Source: Acinetobacter sp. C26M (lineage in GTDB: Bacteria > Pseudomonadota > Gammaproteobacteria > Pseudomonadales > Moraxellaceae). Taken from it: a stretch of 64,000 bases of DNA. Shown piece after piece: positions 36,356-46,635 of the stretch (its first letter is position 1; each line of letters opens with the position of its first letter). The stretch lies in the NCBI RefSeq assembly GCF_023702675.1, contig NZ_CP098478.1, positions 1,798,001 to 1,862,000 of the forward strand, in the 5' to 3' direction. A model generated the notes under the pieces. It was not told the origin of the DNA. It ran no database searches and worked only from the letters and a program-made list of their open reading frames with translations. The position numbers and the translations under genes were made by a program.

Positions 36356-37894
36356 TTATTTAAGAAAACGCTTATATCCAATATTATTGCTGATTTCAGC
36401 ATATGGATAAGTGATCTTTTCCAATGTTTCGACTAAGCCATCTGGATTTTGCTTTGCATCGGTTGCTTGTAAGCCAACCAGAACACGACCTTCTGCTGCA
36501 CCGTGGTTGCGGTAATGGAATAGGGTAATGTTATGGGTTGGGCCTAAACGTTCCAAGAACGTTAGCAGAGCACCAGGACGTTCTGGAAACTCAACGCGGA
36601 ATAAACGCTCATGTTCAATATTGGCATGCCCGCCAATTAAATAACGAATATGCAGTTTCGCAACCTCATCATCAGACAGATCATCGACTTCATATTGTTG
36701 TTTCAACATCTCGTGAATTTCATGACGTTCGGTTTCACCGCCTTTCAGGCTGATCCCGACAAAGACTTGAGCGAGACTACTATCACTGGCACGGTAGTTA
36801 AACTCAGTGATGTTACGACCTTGTAGGGCACGGCAGAAATGCAGGAAGGCACCTTTTTGCTCAGGAATTGTCACAGCATAGATTGCTTCACGACGTTCAC
36901 CCAACTCGGTACGTTCTGCGATATAACGTAAACGGTCAAAGTTCATGTTGGCACCACAAACAATTGACACCATGTTTTTATCAGTCAATTGATGCTCAGC
37001 GACATATTTTTTAATACCTGCCAAGGCCATTGCACCAGAAGGTTCAACAATACTGCGATTCTCATCATAAGTATCTTTAATTGCAGCACAAATCTCATCT
37101 GTATCTACAGTGACAATATTTGGCTCAACGATTGGGCCTGAATTATCAGACTTCCGTAAACGGATCACATCAAATGGCAATTCGCCAATTTGAGCAACAG
37201 CCGTACCATCGGCAAATAGACCGACATGCGGTAAAATCACACGTTCATTTGACTCAAGTGCTGCTTTTAAACATGCTGATTCTTCGTATTCAACACCAAT
37301 TACTTTGACGTGTGGTGCAACTTCACCCAAGTATGCTGCAACACCAGCAATGAGTCCGCCACCACCAACTGCAACGAACACATATTCAACATCACGCCAT
37401 TGGCGCAATAATTCATTGGCAATTGTGCCTTGACCTGCAATCACCAGTTCATCGTCATAAGGTGGAATAAACACCAAACCTTCATCTTCTGCACGTTGTT
37501 TTGCGTATTTATTGGCAACATCGAAACTATCGCCATGTAACACAACTTGACCGCCTAAACGTTTAACTGCTTGAACTTTAATATCAGGTGTCGTGCTTGG
37601 CATAACAATAATGGCAGGGATGCCTAGTTTTTTTCCAGACAGTGCAACGCCTTGGGCATGGTTGCCAGCAGATGCACAAATTACACCGCGATCGAGTTGA
37701 TCTTTTGGTAGTTGGCTAATGCGGTTGTAGGCACCGCGTAGCTTGAAAGAGAATACAGGTTGTAAATCTTCACGTTTAAATCGAATGTTATTATTAATTT
37801 TCTGACTAATTCGTGGAGCTGCTTCAAGCGGTGTTTCAATCGCAACATCATAAACCGTTGCTTGTAAAATTTGTCGTACCACACGAGACAGCAT
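36356..37894 (-). CDS. ilvA: threonine ammonia-lyase, biosynthetic
   Basis: 512 residues from the second ATG (37894); the ATG at 37900 touches the ribosome site GGGAAG. PLP Lys in FSFKLRGAYN (Lys51 here), SAGNHAQGVA phosphate/substrate loop, GGGGLIAG glycine loop, then two ACT-like regulatory domains in the C-terminal 180 residues. First step of isoleucine synthesis, classically inhibited by Ile and activated by Val. Single gene divergent from rpiA. Confidence 0.95.
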   Translation of the reverse strand: MLSRVVRQILQATVYDVAIETPLEAAPRISQKINNNIRFKREDLQPVFSFKLRGAYNRISQLPKDQLDRGVICASAGNHAQGVALSGKKLGIPAIIVMPSTTPDIKVQAVKRLGGQVVLHGDSFDVANKYAKQRAEDEGLVFIPPYDDELVIAGQGTIANELLRQWRDVEYVFVAVGGGGLIAGVAAYLGEVAPHVKVIGVEYEESACLKAALESNERVILPHVGLFADGTAVAQIGELPFDVIRLRKSDNSGPIVEPNIVTVDTDEICAAIKDTYDENRSIVEPSGAMALAGIKKYVAEHQLTDKNMVSIVCGANMNFDRLRYIAERTELGERREAIYAVTIPEQKGAFLHFCRALQGRNITEFNYRASDSSLAQVFVGISLKGGETERHEIHEMLKQQYEVDDLSDDEVAKLHIRYLIGGHANIEHERLFRVEFPERPGALLTFLERLGPTHNITLFHYRNHGAAEGRVLVGLQATDAKQNPDGLVETLEKITYPYAEISNNIGYKRFLK

Positions 37895-37998
37895 GTTCAT
37901 CTTCCCTATAACAGTTTAAAATAGGCAATCATTGTAGCAAACCCCTGTGCATTTGCGCTGTTTTCTTAAAGCAAATGTCAAAATAGTTGAGTGAAGTC

Positions 37999-38670
37999 AT
38001 GAGTCTATATGCAACCCAAGATGAAAAAAAACAAGCTGCGGCCAAAGCAGCTTTGAAACATTTGCCTAAAGGCGGCATTTTGGGCGTAGGAACAGGAAGT
38101 ACCGTTAATTTTTTAATTGATTTATTGCCTGAATTGCAACTAGAAGCAGCAGTCGCAAGTTCAACGGCAACAGCTGAACGCCTAAAAAAACTGGGCATTG
38201 AAGTGGTCGATATGAACTCTGTTGGTGGTTTAGATGCTTATGTTGATGGTGCTGATGAAATTGACCGTCATATGCATATGATCAAAGGTGGTGGTGCGGC
38301 ATTAACCCGTGAAAAAATTGTTGCCTCAATTGCAAAGAAATTTGTGTGTATCGTAGATGATTCAAAATGGGTAGATCAGTTAGGACGTGATTTCCCACTT
38401 CCTGTTGAAGTGATTCCAATGGCGCGTTCTGCAGTGGCTCGTAAAATTGTTGCGCTAGGTGGTGATCCCGTTTACCGTGAAGGTGTTATCACAGACAACG
38501 GAAATGTAATTTTAGATGTATTTAATCTGAATATTCTAAATGCGATTGAGTTGGAAAAAACCATTAACGACATTCCAGGCGTTGTGACCAATGGTATCTT
38601 TGCATTAAATCCAGCAACCATTGCTGTTGTTGCAACTGACAGTGGTATCGAAGAGCGTACAGCCCAATAA
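37999..38670 (+). CDS. rpiA: ribose-5-phosphate isomerase A
   Basis: 223 residues from ATG 37999 (a TTG four codons upstream is disfavoured). [12 protein letters not shown] phosphate loop, [25 protein letters not shown] carrying the catalytic Asp and Glu, [10 protein letters not shown]. Interconverts ribose-5-P and ribulose-5-P in the pentose phosphate pathway. Stop codon shares a base with the next start (TAATG). Confidence 0.96.
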   Translation: MSLYATQDEKKQAAAKAALKHLPKGGILGVGTGSTVNFLIDLLPELQLEAAVASSTATAERLKKLGIEVVDMNSVGGLDAYVDGADEIDRHMHMIKGGGAALTREKIVASIAKKFVCIVDDSKWVDQLGRDFPLPVEVIPMARSAVARKIVALGGDPVYREGVITDNGNVILDVFNLNILNAIELEKTINDIPGVVTNGIFALNPATIAVVATDSGIEERTAQ

Positions 38671-39362
38671 TGCCATCAGTTTCATTAGAAACGCTGTTAC
38701 CTGAAATTAAAGTTGTTCGACATGCAAGGGCAAGAAATTTGCGCTTGCGTGTTGAGCCAACAGGTATTCGCTTAACTGTTCCTTTGTTCTGTAGTAAACG
38801 GCAGATTCAACTGTTTCTGCAACAGTCTGAACAATGGCTGATTGAGACATGGTGTAAACAACAGCAGCAATTTAGTCAAACAACTATTTTGCCAGAATCG
38901 GTGACATTATTTCACCATGTGCAGCCTTTCAAGATTATTCAACAACAGCAGCGGTATATTTTTAAGTTTGATTTCGAACAACAACAATTGCTGATTCGGC
39001 ATGAACAGTCTGAGCAGGCTTTACAAGCCGCTATCATGGCTTATGCAAAACAGTTTTTACCTGAATATCTAGCACAGACCAGTCAAGAAATTGGTTTATT
39101 ATATCAACAATGTAGTATCCGTAAGCCAAAGACGCGTTGGGGTAGTTGTAGTTCTAAACATGACATCATGTTGAATGCTGCATTGGTACTGATGCCAGAA
39201 CATATTGTACGATCAGTCTGTGTACATGAGTTGGCACATACCAAACATTTTGATCATAGTACTGCGTTTTGGAATGAAGTGGAAAAGCATGATGCCAATT
39301 ACCTTGAGCATCGAAAGCAATTGAAACAGACTCAATTGCCGAGTTGGTACTATAAAAAATAA
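38670..39362 (+). CDS. YgjP/SprT-like zinc metallopeptidase
   Basis: 230 residues, DUF45 family. Zinc motif CVHELAHTKHFDHS: His186, Glu187, His190, with His196 the probable third ligand; KTRWGSCSSK before it is the family's conserved block. Gln-rich middle segment. Role uncertain; family members are called metal-dependent hydrolases. Overlaps rpiA by one base, so translated by coupling. Confidence 0.82.
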   Translation: MPSVSLETLLPEIKVVRHARARNLRLRVEPTGIRLTVPLFCSKRQIQLFLQQSEQWLIETWCKQQQQFSQTTILPESVTLFHHVQPFKIIQQQQRYIFKFDFEQQQLLIRHEQSEQALQAAIMAYAKQFLPEYLAQTSQEIGLLYQQCSIRKPKTRWGSCSSKHDIMLNAALVLMPEHIVRSVCVHELAHTKHFDHSTAFWNEVEKHDANYLEHRKQLKQTQLPSWYYKK

Positions 39363-39380
39363 TAAAATGTAGGTTTTGCC

Positions 39381-40046
39381 TTAACCATTAAACAAGCGGT
39401 TGCTCTGTACAGCTAGACCTTTTCGAATACGTAGGGCTTGTTTTAGGCTGGGGACGTCATTTTGCCACTGTTTGAGTACTAAGATAATTGCGATAATTTC
39501 AGCCCGTGTCAGTATTCCTAGCCAGAAAACCACGATAAATAAAATTTGTCCATGACCTGTTAATGTGACTTGTACTAAGAGAGCAAAAAGAAATAAGGTC
39601 CAAATTTTAGCGCCTAGACTATGTGTAGCGACTTCCTTCCGGAATTTAATGAAACTTACAATATAGATCGCAACTTCCGACAGAATTAAAATAACAATCG
39701 CCCAAAGATGTTGCTTAAAGAAATCAGGCTGCTGTAGGTAAATCGAGGTAATTGCACAAATAAAAAAGACTTGGTCGATATTAGAATCGAGTCGACGTAA
39801 TTTTTCACTGGATACACCCAAATGCCTTGCGATGATGCCATCGAAGATATCAGTGATAAGCCCTAGGGTTAAAAATACAACGGTATAAATGGCATAGAAG
39901 TTGGGTTGCAGGAGAGTGACAGCAACAATAAGAAAACCTAGAACTAATCTGCAATAAGTCAATATCGTTGGGACTTGATATTTTAAAGACATTAACTGAG
40001 TCGTATAAAAGATGTTTGCTGAGTATAGCAGGTGAGAATAATTCAT
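39381..40046 (-). CDS. CDP-alcohol phosphatidyltransferase family protein, altered motif
   Basis: 221 residues, six or so helices; start could instead be the ATG at 39992, where the conserved region begins. The class motif D-x2-DG-x2-AR-x8-G-x3-D-x3-D is present as Asp66, Asp69-Gly70, Ala73-Arg74, Asp87 and Asp91, but the Gly before the third Asp is Leu83. Would transfer a phosphatidyl or similar group from CDP-lipid to an alcohol; acceptor unknown. Minus-strand single gene. Confidence 0.7.
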   Translation of the reverse strand: MNYSHLLYSANIFYTTQLMSLKYQVPTILTYCRLVLGFLIVAVTLLQPNFYAIYTVVFLTLGLITDIFDGIIARHLGVSSEKLRRLDSNIDQVFFICAITSIYLQQPDFFKQHLWAIVILILSEVAIYIVSFIKFRKEVATHSLGAKIWTLFLFALLVQVTLTGHGQILFIVVFWLGILTRAEIIAIILVLKQWQNDVPSLKQALRIRKGLAVQSNRLFNG

Positions 40047-40070
40047 AAGGTTGAAAATAACATATCAAAT

Positions 40071-40100
40071 AAAAACAACAGCCTTCGGAGGGCTGTTGTT
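40071..40100 (-). terminator. intrinsic terminator of the alkaline phosphatase gene
   Basis: AACAACAGCC (40074-40083) / GGCTGTTGTT (40091-40100) with a 7-base loop; T run follows on the minus strand. It lies 18 bases after the stop. Confidence 0.85.
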
Positions 40101-40117
40101 AGAGTGCAGATTGAATA

Positions 40118-41602
40118 TTATTTAATGCCTAAAGCATCTTTCATGATGAAGAATAAATCTGTTTGATCAAGTAAGCCTGATACATTGGCAGCTCGCGGTC
40201 CATATGCCGCAATACGGACTTGGGCACCTGTATGATGTTGGCTCGAACCTTCTGGCGCCGTACCGTAATTAATTGCCATTGCAACACCATCTTTAGTTTT
40301 GAGTGCGGCTGTCTGGCCTGGACTCTCACCTTTGATTGGAATGATTTGGCTGGTATGTGCATGATCACCAGTAACAATAATCAATGTGTCTACATGTTCT
40401 TTTGCAAATTTCAGTGCGACTTGAATGGCATCATCGAGCTGTACGGTTTCACCAATTTGGCCACATGGATCTGCTGCATGGTTCCGCTTATCAATCGAAC
40501 CGCTTTCGACTTGCAAGAAGAAACCTTTTGGATTTGGTCTAAGTAATTCGATTGCTTTTTCTGTCATTTCTGCTAGGCGTGGTGTAGAAGCACTAAAAGC
40601 AGCATTTGCTCTACAGCTCTCGGCTTCTTTTTTGTGACCATTCAGCTGTGTATTAGGGCCACTCCAAATCACAGGAAGATTCCCGTCAGCAAATAGGCCG
40701 AGTAGTGGCTGATTTTGATCGGCACGATCGACCGCCTGTAAAGACTTGAGGTCTTCAACAATACGATAATTTTCTAATTTTGCACGTTCAAGCAAGGTTT
40801 TGCCTTGGAAAGGACCAGCTTTAGCGACCTGATAAAATGTCTTTCTGCCGCCTCCCAGCGTTACATCTGCTCGAGCGGTTAAAAGCTGTTCTGTGATCGA
40901 GCCCAAACCACCTCGTTCTAGGGCGCTATCGGTACAGCTTGAAGAGGTTTCATTTGGGCCATAGCATTTACGTGAACTAATATGAGCAACTAAAGCGGCA
41001 GGTGTGGCATCTTGCAACTCAGTTGTAGTGACATTACCTGTTGCAAAACCTGCTGTCTTGGCAAGCTCCAAGATTGTTGCATGATGCTTTTTATAAATAT
41101 CCAAACCTAGGGCATTATTATAGGTTTTAATTCCAGAAGCCCATGCGGTGGCTGAGGCTGCTGAATCTGTCACATAATCAATATTGCCATTTTTATCGAG
41201 TGCGTAAGTTGTATAGCTACCTGTAAATGGTAATACATCTAAGCCTTTAAAATAACCTGCCGCACCTTCTGCATAATTTCGGGCAGCAGTAATTTCTGAA
41301 TCACTGGTGCCATCGCCGATAAATAAAATGACATTTTTAACGGTATTATCACTTAAAGAATCTTTCATCGCTTGCGTACGTTCTTTCTTTAAACGCGTTG
41401 CTCCACCAAATTGTCGAATATCTCCCTTGGCACCTGCATCCAGTAATTCACCAACAGGATTGCTTGGTGGCTGAACTGGAGGTTCGGTCTTTGGCAGTTG
41501 TGGAGTGGGTAGAGTTATGTTGTTAGAAGAGGGGTCATTGTCATTGCCACAAGCAATCAGTAAAGAAATAACAGCTGGCAAAATTAATAGTTTAAATTTC
41601 AT
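40118..41602 (-). CDS. phoA: alkaline phosphatase lipoprotein
   Basis: 494 residues. Lipoprotein signal with lipobox LIAC (Cys18), then a Pro/Thr-rich tether to about 50. Metal and active site: Asp97 in IGDGTSD, nucleophile Ser147 in [31 protein letters not shown] and HHTGAQVR. Phosphomonoesterase in the periplasm or on the surface, presumably for phosphate scavenging. No Pho box was recognised upstream. GGG/AAAT sequence before ATG is a weak ribosome site. Confidence 0.9.
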   Translation of the reverse strand: MKFKLLILPAVISLLIACGNDNDPSSNNITLPTPQLPKTEPPVQPPSNPVGELLDAGAKGDIRQFGGATRLKKERTQAMKDSLSDNTVKNVILFIGDGTSDSEITAARNYAEGAAGYFKGLDVLPFTGSYTTYALDKNGNIDYVTDSAASATAWASGIKTYNNALGLDIYKKHHATILELAKTAGFATGNVTTTELQDATPAALVAHISSRKCYGPNETSSSCTDSALERGGLGSITEQLLTARADVTLGGGRKTFYQVAKAGPFQGKTLLERAKLENYRIVEDLKSLQAVDRADQNQPLLGLFADGNLPVIWSGPNTQLNGHKKEAESCRANAAFSASTPRLAEMTEKAIELLRPNPKGFFLQVESGSIDKRNHAADPCGQIGETVQLDDAIQVALKFAKEHVDTLIIVTGDHAHTSQIIPIKGESPGQTAALKTKDGVAMAINYGTAPEGSSQHHTGAQVRIAAYGPRAANVSGLLDQTDLFFIMKDALGIK

Positions 41603-41701
41603 GTGATTTCAACTAGAAAAATTAGTTGAAATAGATAGTAATAATCAAATGTGAAGTTTTGGTTAAAATTATATTTTGATTTTCTTTGGCTTATTACTTA
41701 A

Positions 41702-41733
41702 ACAGGCGATAAAGTTGGAGCAATATCGCCTGT
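41702..41733 (-). terminator. hairpin after the lipoprotein gene, probable terminator
   Basis: Perfect 10-base arms ACAGGCGATA (41702-41711) and TATCGCCTGT (41724-41733), 12-base loop. Weak T run (TTTAAG) on the minus strand. Confidence 0.65.
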
Positions 41734-41749
41734 GCTGGATGAGAAAGTA

Positions 41750-43267
41750 TTAGAAATTACACTGTACCTGTGTTGTTTGCAGTTGATCAGGTGCTTTTCG
41801 GCTATCCAAACCAGCACTGGCACTTAATACCTGATTTGCTTTGATTTTCAATTGAACAAAACTGTATTGTAGGGTGCTGTTGTTTGGTTCAGTAGAGCTA
41901 CTATTCAATAGGTATTCAAAATTGGCTTTATCTACTTGTAATAAGTTATCGGTACTGTCGCTGTCTAGTTTGGAGCTGTAGATTTTTCCATCTTTAATAA
42001 GCTCTAACCACCCATCAGCCCGAATATTGAGTTGACAGTTGTTGGTTGAATCTTTGTAATTACCTATTAAGTATTCAATAGACGGAAAGCTTGCATTTAC
42101 AATATTAATTCCTGTTATGCCTTGTTTACACGGGTAAATAGAACCATTACAAGTCTCGGTTGTATCTGAAAAACCGACAGCGCGGCGGTAATCACCAGCA
42201 CCGATAATACGAAAAATAGTATTGGAATTGATGACAGGGTTTTCACCAGCATAGCTTTTTTGTTTTAAGAATGCATAACCTTCTGGATTTATAGATGCTT
42301 GTTGGTAGCGATCAGCAAGTTGTAGCGTAGCTTGTTTTAACGATGTGGCAAACGCATCCTTGGCAACTTTTTGATTCGTCGTAATATCTATAAATGTATT
42401 TTTGGCAGGGTCAATGTTGTCAGGGGTTGTTTTTACTAAAGAAGTTAGAGGGCTTTGATCTCCACGGATTTTTTTTGCATCTAGATAACCATCTCTTAAG
42501 TCTATCGCTAGGTTTTGAGTAAATTCAGCAAAACTATTGTTTGGATAAGTGTTCGACCACTGCTGTAGAAAGCCAAAACTGAGATAGGTATTTGTATATA
42601 GGCTAGATTGTAAAGAAACACTTGATGGAGAAAAGACACTAAATAAACTATTGGGATTTAAATTTGGAATATCTAACTGATTGAACGCATCTGTTAAAGC
42701 CGTATTTACATCGCTTGTTGCGAGTTTTAATTGTAAGGCCGTAATATTGGTTGAATTGTTATTTGTATCAGTAGGTAATGTCCCTGAACGCACTAAAGCA
42801 CGTTGATAAATTGCTTCTGAACTTGGGTTGATATAAATATTTTGTGTGAGATTCGCTATATTTACTTCAACCAAACTACGTAAAATCATAGAAACTTTTT
42901 GATATTGAGCACTTTGAAAGTCGTAGATGAATGAGTTTGGTGTAGTGACTAACTCAATACGATAGAGATGATTTCTATTCAAAATTTGTGGTAGCGTAAT
43001 ATTTAGATCCGTTGTTGTACTTACTGCTTGTTCAAAGATTAATGTATTGTCAAAATTATCATAAATTCTAACTAATATGTCGCGCATTTCAACAGACGCT
43101 TTAATGTTGAAATTTTTAGGTTTTGGAACAGAGACCGTTGAGGTGGTTTCTTTTGTTGCTTTACTTTCACCGCTTCCACAACCGATCAATGCAGAGCTAA
43201 GTAGCAGTGTAGCTATTCCTAAACAAATAGTGTGATGTAATCTTTGTTTTGACATCAAAGAAGGCAT
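41750..43267 (-). CDS. large lipoprotein of unknown function
   Basis: 505 residues from the ATG with GGAG seven bases before it. Signal peptide ending in lipobox ALIGC (Cys30 here). Rest is Asn/Ser/Thr-rich, with an N-terminal beta region and later alpha-helical ones; three Cys pairs late (CNGSIYPC, NNCQL, QVQC). Membrane-anchored, probably outer membrane. I do not recognise a family. Single gene, divergent from argC. Confidence 0.7.
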   Translation of the reverse strand: MPSLMSKQRLHHTICLGIATLLLSSALIGCGSGESKATKETTSTVSVPKPKNFNIKASVEMRDILVRIYDNFDNTLIFEQAVSTTTDLNITLPQILNRNHLYRIELVTTPNSFIYDFQSAQYQKVSMILRSLVEVNIANLTQNIYINPSSEAIYQRALVRSGTLPTDTNNNSTNITALQLKLATSDVNTALTDAFNQLDIPNLNPNSLFSVFSPSSVSLQSSLYTNTYLSFGFLQQWSNTYPNNSFAEFTQNLAIDLRDGYLDAKKIRGDQSPLTSLVKTTPDNIDPAKNTFIDITTNQKVAKDAFATSLKQATLQLADRYQQASINPEGYAFLKQKSYAGENPVINSNTIFRIIGAGDYRRAVGFSDTTETCNGSIYPCKQGITGINIVNASFPSIEYLIGNYKDSTNNCQLNIRADGWLELIKDGKIYSSKLDSDSTDNLLQVDKANFEYLLNSSSTEPNNSTLQYSFVQLKIKANQVLSASAGLDSRKAPDQLQTTQVQCNF

Positions 43268-43532
43268 TCCAGCTCTCCAGAAAAAATTTTGCATCCATGA
43301 AATTTATTATTACCGCAATTTTTTTATTCTATTCGAATAGTGAAAGGATTCAATAGTATTTCTTGACCAATGGTAGAATCAATTCAAATATAATGAATTT
43401 GTTTATATTTTTTTATTGCTAGATAGTGCTGGATTACGCTTTTATTTTCTTAAATGTTAGGTACTTGAAGATTGTGTAAAACTAACCAAACTGCCATACT
43501 ATTTACCTAAATGAAAGCTTGAGGTGTCACGC

Positions 43533-44582
43533 GTGATTTCTGTTGGTATTGTTGGTGGAACTGGATACACTGGGGTTGAACTATTACGTCTTTTACTAAG
43601 ACATTCACAGGTTCAAGTTCGTATTCTCACTTCTCGTACAGAAGCAGGTAAGCGTGTTGCGGATATGTTCCCAAGTTTACGTGGACATACAACACTTGAG
43701 TTTTCTGATTTTGATTTAAATCAGCTTAAACAATGCGATGTCGTATTTTTTGCGACACCTCATGGTGTGGCAATGCAACACTCAGAAGCATTAACTGCTT
43801 CAGGGACAAAGGTTATTGACCTTGCTGCTGATTTTCGCCTGCAGGATTTAGCTCAGTTTGAGAAATGGTATGGCATGCAACATAGCTGCCCGGCTTTGTT
43901 GAAAGATTCAGTCTACGGTTTGACAGAGTTAAATCGTGAAAAAATCAAGCAAGCACAAGTGATTGGCAATCCTGGATGTTATCCAACGACTGTACAATTA
44001 GGTTTAGCACCGCTACTTAAAAATTCAGATCAGTTGATTCACACACAAAGTATTATTATTGATGCTAAATCAGGTGTATCAGGCGCAGGGCGTAAAGCAA
44101 GCTTGGGTATGATTTATAGTGAAAATGCTGATAACTTTAAAGCTTATGGTGTTGCTGGGCATCGCCATCACCCAGAGATTGTTGAAGCACTAGAGAATAT
44201 ATCTGGGCAAAAAGGTCAATTTGATCAACTGATTTTTGTACCACACTTAGTCCCAATGATTCGTGGCATGTTGAGTACGATTTATGTTGATTTAACTGAA
44301 CAAGGTCAGTCGGTTGATCTGCAAGCTCTTTACGAAGATTTCTATAAAGATGAACGTTTTGTAGATGTCATGCCAGCAAATAGTTCACCTGAGACACGTA
44401 GTGTTCGCGGTGCGAATGAATTGCGTATTGCACTATATCGTCCGCAACGGAATAAATTGATTATTTTGGTTGCACAAGACAATTTAGTGAAGGGTGCTGC
44501 AGGTCAAGCCATCCAAAATATGAACTTAATGTTTGGTTTTGATGAAGCAGCTGGCTTGGAAGGCATTGGTTTATTACCATAA
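43533..44582 (+). CDS. argC: N-acetyl-gamma-glutamyl-phosphate reductase
   Basis: 349 residues with a GTG start, chosen because GAGG lies 8 bases ahead. Rossmann motif [17 protein letters not shown], active-site Cys in [31 protein letters not shown]. Reduces N-acetylglutamyl phosphate with NADPH in arginine synthesis. A short hairpin follows. Confidence 0.95.
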   Translation: MISVGIVGGTGYTGVELLRLLLRHSQVQVRILTSRTEAGKRVADMFPSLRGHTTLEFSDFDLNQLKQCDVVFFATPHGVAMQHSEALTASGTKVIDLAADFRLQDLAQFEKWYGMQHSCPALLKDSVYGLTELNREKIKQAQVIGNPGCYPTTVQLGLAPLLKNSDQLIHTQSIIIDAKSGVSGAGRKASLGMIYSENADNFKAYGVAGHRHHPEIVEALENISGQKGQFDQLIFVPHLVPMIRGMLSTIYVDLTEQGQSVDLQALYEDFYKDERFVDVMPANSSPETRSVRGANELRIALYRPQRNKLIILVAQDNLVKGAAGQAIQNMNLMFGFDEAAGLEGIGLLP

Positions 44583-44600
44583 AAAACGCTTTTTTACTTC

Positions 44601-44635
44601 ACACACATTTAAATTTCGATTCTAATGTGTGTTTT
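44601..44635 (+). terminator. hairpin after argC, possible terminator
   Basis: ACACACATT (44601-44609) / AATGTGTGT (44624-44632) then TTT. The T run is short, so partial termination is more likely. Confidence 0.5.
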
Positions 44636-44657
44636 GATGCAGATCATAACGATAGAG

Positions 44658-45413
44658 ATGATGATGGAAAACGTTGAACCGACTACTTCACCAGACAGTT
44701 CCGTTGAAAAAAATAAATTCTTAAAAACGAATTTACCTTTGATTATTGGTGCTACTGTTCTGATCGGTAGTAGTTTTTTGCTTGGCTATACTGTCGGCCA
44801 CCGTCAAGGTTTAACAGTGGTTGGTTATGATGCAGATGCTGAACAATTGGTTGATGTTGTTCAGAAACAAAAGACTGCATTGGATTCAGTCAGTAAGAGT
44901 TTGAATGCTGCTGTTCAAGAGCGTGATATGGCTGTGGGTAATGCGGATGACTTATTCAAAGCAGTGAATCAAGCCAATGCAGACAAGACGCAGTTTGAGG
45001 GTATGAATGCGATTTATCGTGATATCTTGAGACAGCGTGGCGGTGTAAGTCTAACTATTCAAAATATGGCAATTAAATCTTTGCCAGAAAATGCTTTTGA
45101 ATATCAGATTGATCTTGTTCAAGTAAGCCCAAATAAACGCCGTGCATCTGGTTCGGTTGAATTGCGCTTAATTAAAGATACCGAAATCTTAGTAGTGCCT
45201 TTAGAAGACAAAAACTTTAACTTTGATGATTTCGAGCGTTTAACAGGTCGTTGGACTATGCCGAAAGGCTTTATGCCACAATTCATTGAAGTGCGTTTAA
45301 CAGGGGCTGGTACACCTGTAATCAAACGCTTTAGTTGGCAACGAGGTAAACCAGTTGATGTAGGTTCTGCTTTCGTGTCGGAAATACCTCAAGCTGAAGC
45401 AAATGCTCAATAA
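44658..45413 (+). CDS. DUF6776-like membrane-anchored protein
   Basis: 251 residues counted from the first of three tandem ATG codons at 44658. One hydrophobic helix at about 26-46, then a coiled-coil-like region (about 60-110) and a beta-rich C-terminal domain. Family named from memory of Acinetobacter annotations; function unknown, probable periplasmic scaffold. Ribosome site is weak (GATAGAG). 22 bases before clpS, possibly co-transcribed. Confidence 0.55.
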   Translation: MMMENVEPTTSPDSSVEKNKFLKTNLPLIIGATVLIGSSFLLGYTVGHRQGLTVVGYDADAEQLVDVVQKQKTALDSVSKSLNAAVQERDMAVGNADDLFKAVNQANADKTQFEGMNAIYRDILRQRGGVSLTIQNMAIKSLPENAFEYQIDLVQVSPNKRRASGSVELRLIKDTEILVVPLEDKNFNFDDFERLTGRWTMPKGFMPQFIEVRLTGAGTPVIKRFSWQRGKPVDVGSAFVSEIPQAEANAQ

Positions 45414-45435
45414 ATTTTTAGATTAAGAACTCAAT

Positions 45436-45849
45436 ATGCGAAGATATAAACGTCAAATGAATTTAAGTGAAGTGAAAAATTCTTTTCATCAATCTGGGTT
45501 TGTCGATTGGCACTTGAATCCACGTTTAAGTGATTCGCAAGAGGATCATGAGGGTGAGGTGGTTGTACAAACAGCCCCTCCAGAATTAAAACGACCGCCA
45601 CTATATGCGGTTGTTTTAATGAATGATGATTACACGCCAATGGATTTTGTCATTGAGGTATTGCAAAGTTATTTTGGTATGGATATTGATCAGGCTAGTC
45701 AAGTGATGCTCACAGTTCATTATGAAGGTAAAGGTACCGCTGGTATATATCCAAGGGATATTGCTGAAACGAAAGCAAACCAAGTGAACAACTATGCTCG
45801 TTCGCAAGGTCATCCTTTGTTGTGTCAGATCGAACCTGAGCAGCGTTAA
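45436..45849 (+). CDS. clpS: ClpS adaptor
   Basis: 137 residues. Core [24 protein letters not shown] contains the N-degron pocket (Asn-Asp pair) and later [23 protein letters not shown]. Delivers N-end-rule substrates to ClpA. Normally clpA starts a few dozen bases later; here 786 bases intervene, filled by a repeat array and a decayed clpS-like copy. Start could also be the internal ATG at 45457. Confidence 0.95.
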   Translation: MRRYKRQMNLSEVKNSFHQSGFVDWHLNPRLSDSQEDHEGEVVVQTAPPELKRPPLYAVVLMNDDYTPMDFVIEVLQSYFGMDIDQASQVMLTVHYEGKGTAGIYPRDIAETKANQVNNYARSQGHPLLCQIEPEQR

Positions 45850-46150
45850 GAAAAGCAACGCTTTTTAGCTGCGCAAGACGAACAGCTATGCTGTGAGTGA
45901 AGGCGTTAAGAAAAGCAACGCTTTTTAGCTGCGCAAGACGAGCAACTATGTTGCGAGTAATAGTGTTAAGAAAAGCAACGCACTTGCGGAATGTGTTCCT
46001 TATGTGCAAGCCCTTGCGCCATGATATGGCTCATATGCTGTGAGTGAAGGCGTTAAGAAAAGCAACGCACTTGTGGAATGTGTTCCTTATGCGCAAGACC
46101 TTGCACCAAGTATGGCTCCTAAGCTATGAGTGAAAGTGTAAGGTAAACTG
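45843..46150. repeat. tandem repeat array at the 3' end of clpS
   Basis: GCGTTAAGAAAAGCAACGC (GTGTTAAG in copy 3) starts units at 45843, 45903, 45963 and 46050. Units 1-2 are 60 bases and carry AACGCTTTTT, forming a terminator hairpin AGCGTT-N9-AACGCT plus T run. Units 3-4 are 87 bases and carry a different middle (ACTTGCGGAATGTGTTCCTT type). All units end in GCTATG or CTGTGAGTGAA-like sequence. The first unit overlaps the clpS stop codon. Confidence 0.85.
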
Positions 46151-46379
46151 CTGAATATCACTTTGTACAATCATACATATCTTGCGAGTGGGTCTTGAGA
46201 AAGTAAGGCTATCTTTCGATATATGGTTTAAGCGGTAAATTAATGTATATATTGTTTTATGCTAAAAACATGAAACAATATACTGAGTGTTAATATATTA
46301 AACTTACGAATGATTTGTTAGGCTTTAAGTAAGATTATGCCGTATTACAATATTTCATAGGTTTAACATTGTTTCATAA

Positions 46380-46616
46380 ATGAATAATAAGTTCGCTGTC
46401 TTTTTGAACGATTAGATAAGTCTTATTCTCTTTGTAATTGAATTTTTACAACAATACTTTGTTTTGAATCTTGACCAAGATAGTCAACTAATGCTAACAG
46501 TAGATTATGAAGCAAAGAGACTTGTAGACGTATATCCAATCACGATTACAGAAGCTCAGCGGATCAAGTCAATAATTCGCTTTTTCATTAAAAGATTTTC
46601 TTTTTTTGATAGAGCC
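46380..46616 (+). pseudogene. degenerate second copy of clpS
   Basis: In one frame from ATG 46380: MNNKFAVFLND, stop TAG at 46413, then ISLILFVIEFLQQYF, VLNLDQDSQLMLTV, DYEAK, YPITITEAQ. Aligned with the intact ClpS ([41 protein letters not shown]...YPRDIAE) about half of 43 columns are identical. The in-frame stop falls at the Asp-Asp pocket. It lies between clpS and clpA and contains no repeat. Remnant of a duplicated clpS. Confidence 0.75.
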
Positions 46617-46635
46617 CAAGATATAAGGGGGTTAC

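Noticed and set aside
45710..46009. 99-codon minus-strand frame with repeated KSVAFLNA peptides
   Set aside because: It is a translation of the clpS-adjacent tandem array and of the antisense of clpS; no ribosome site, no independent coding signal.
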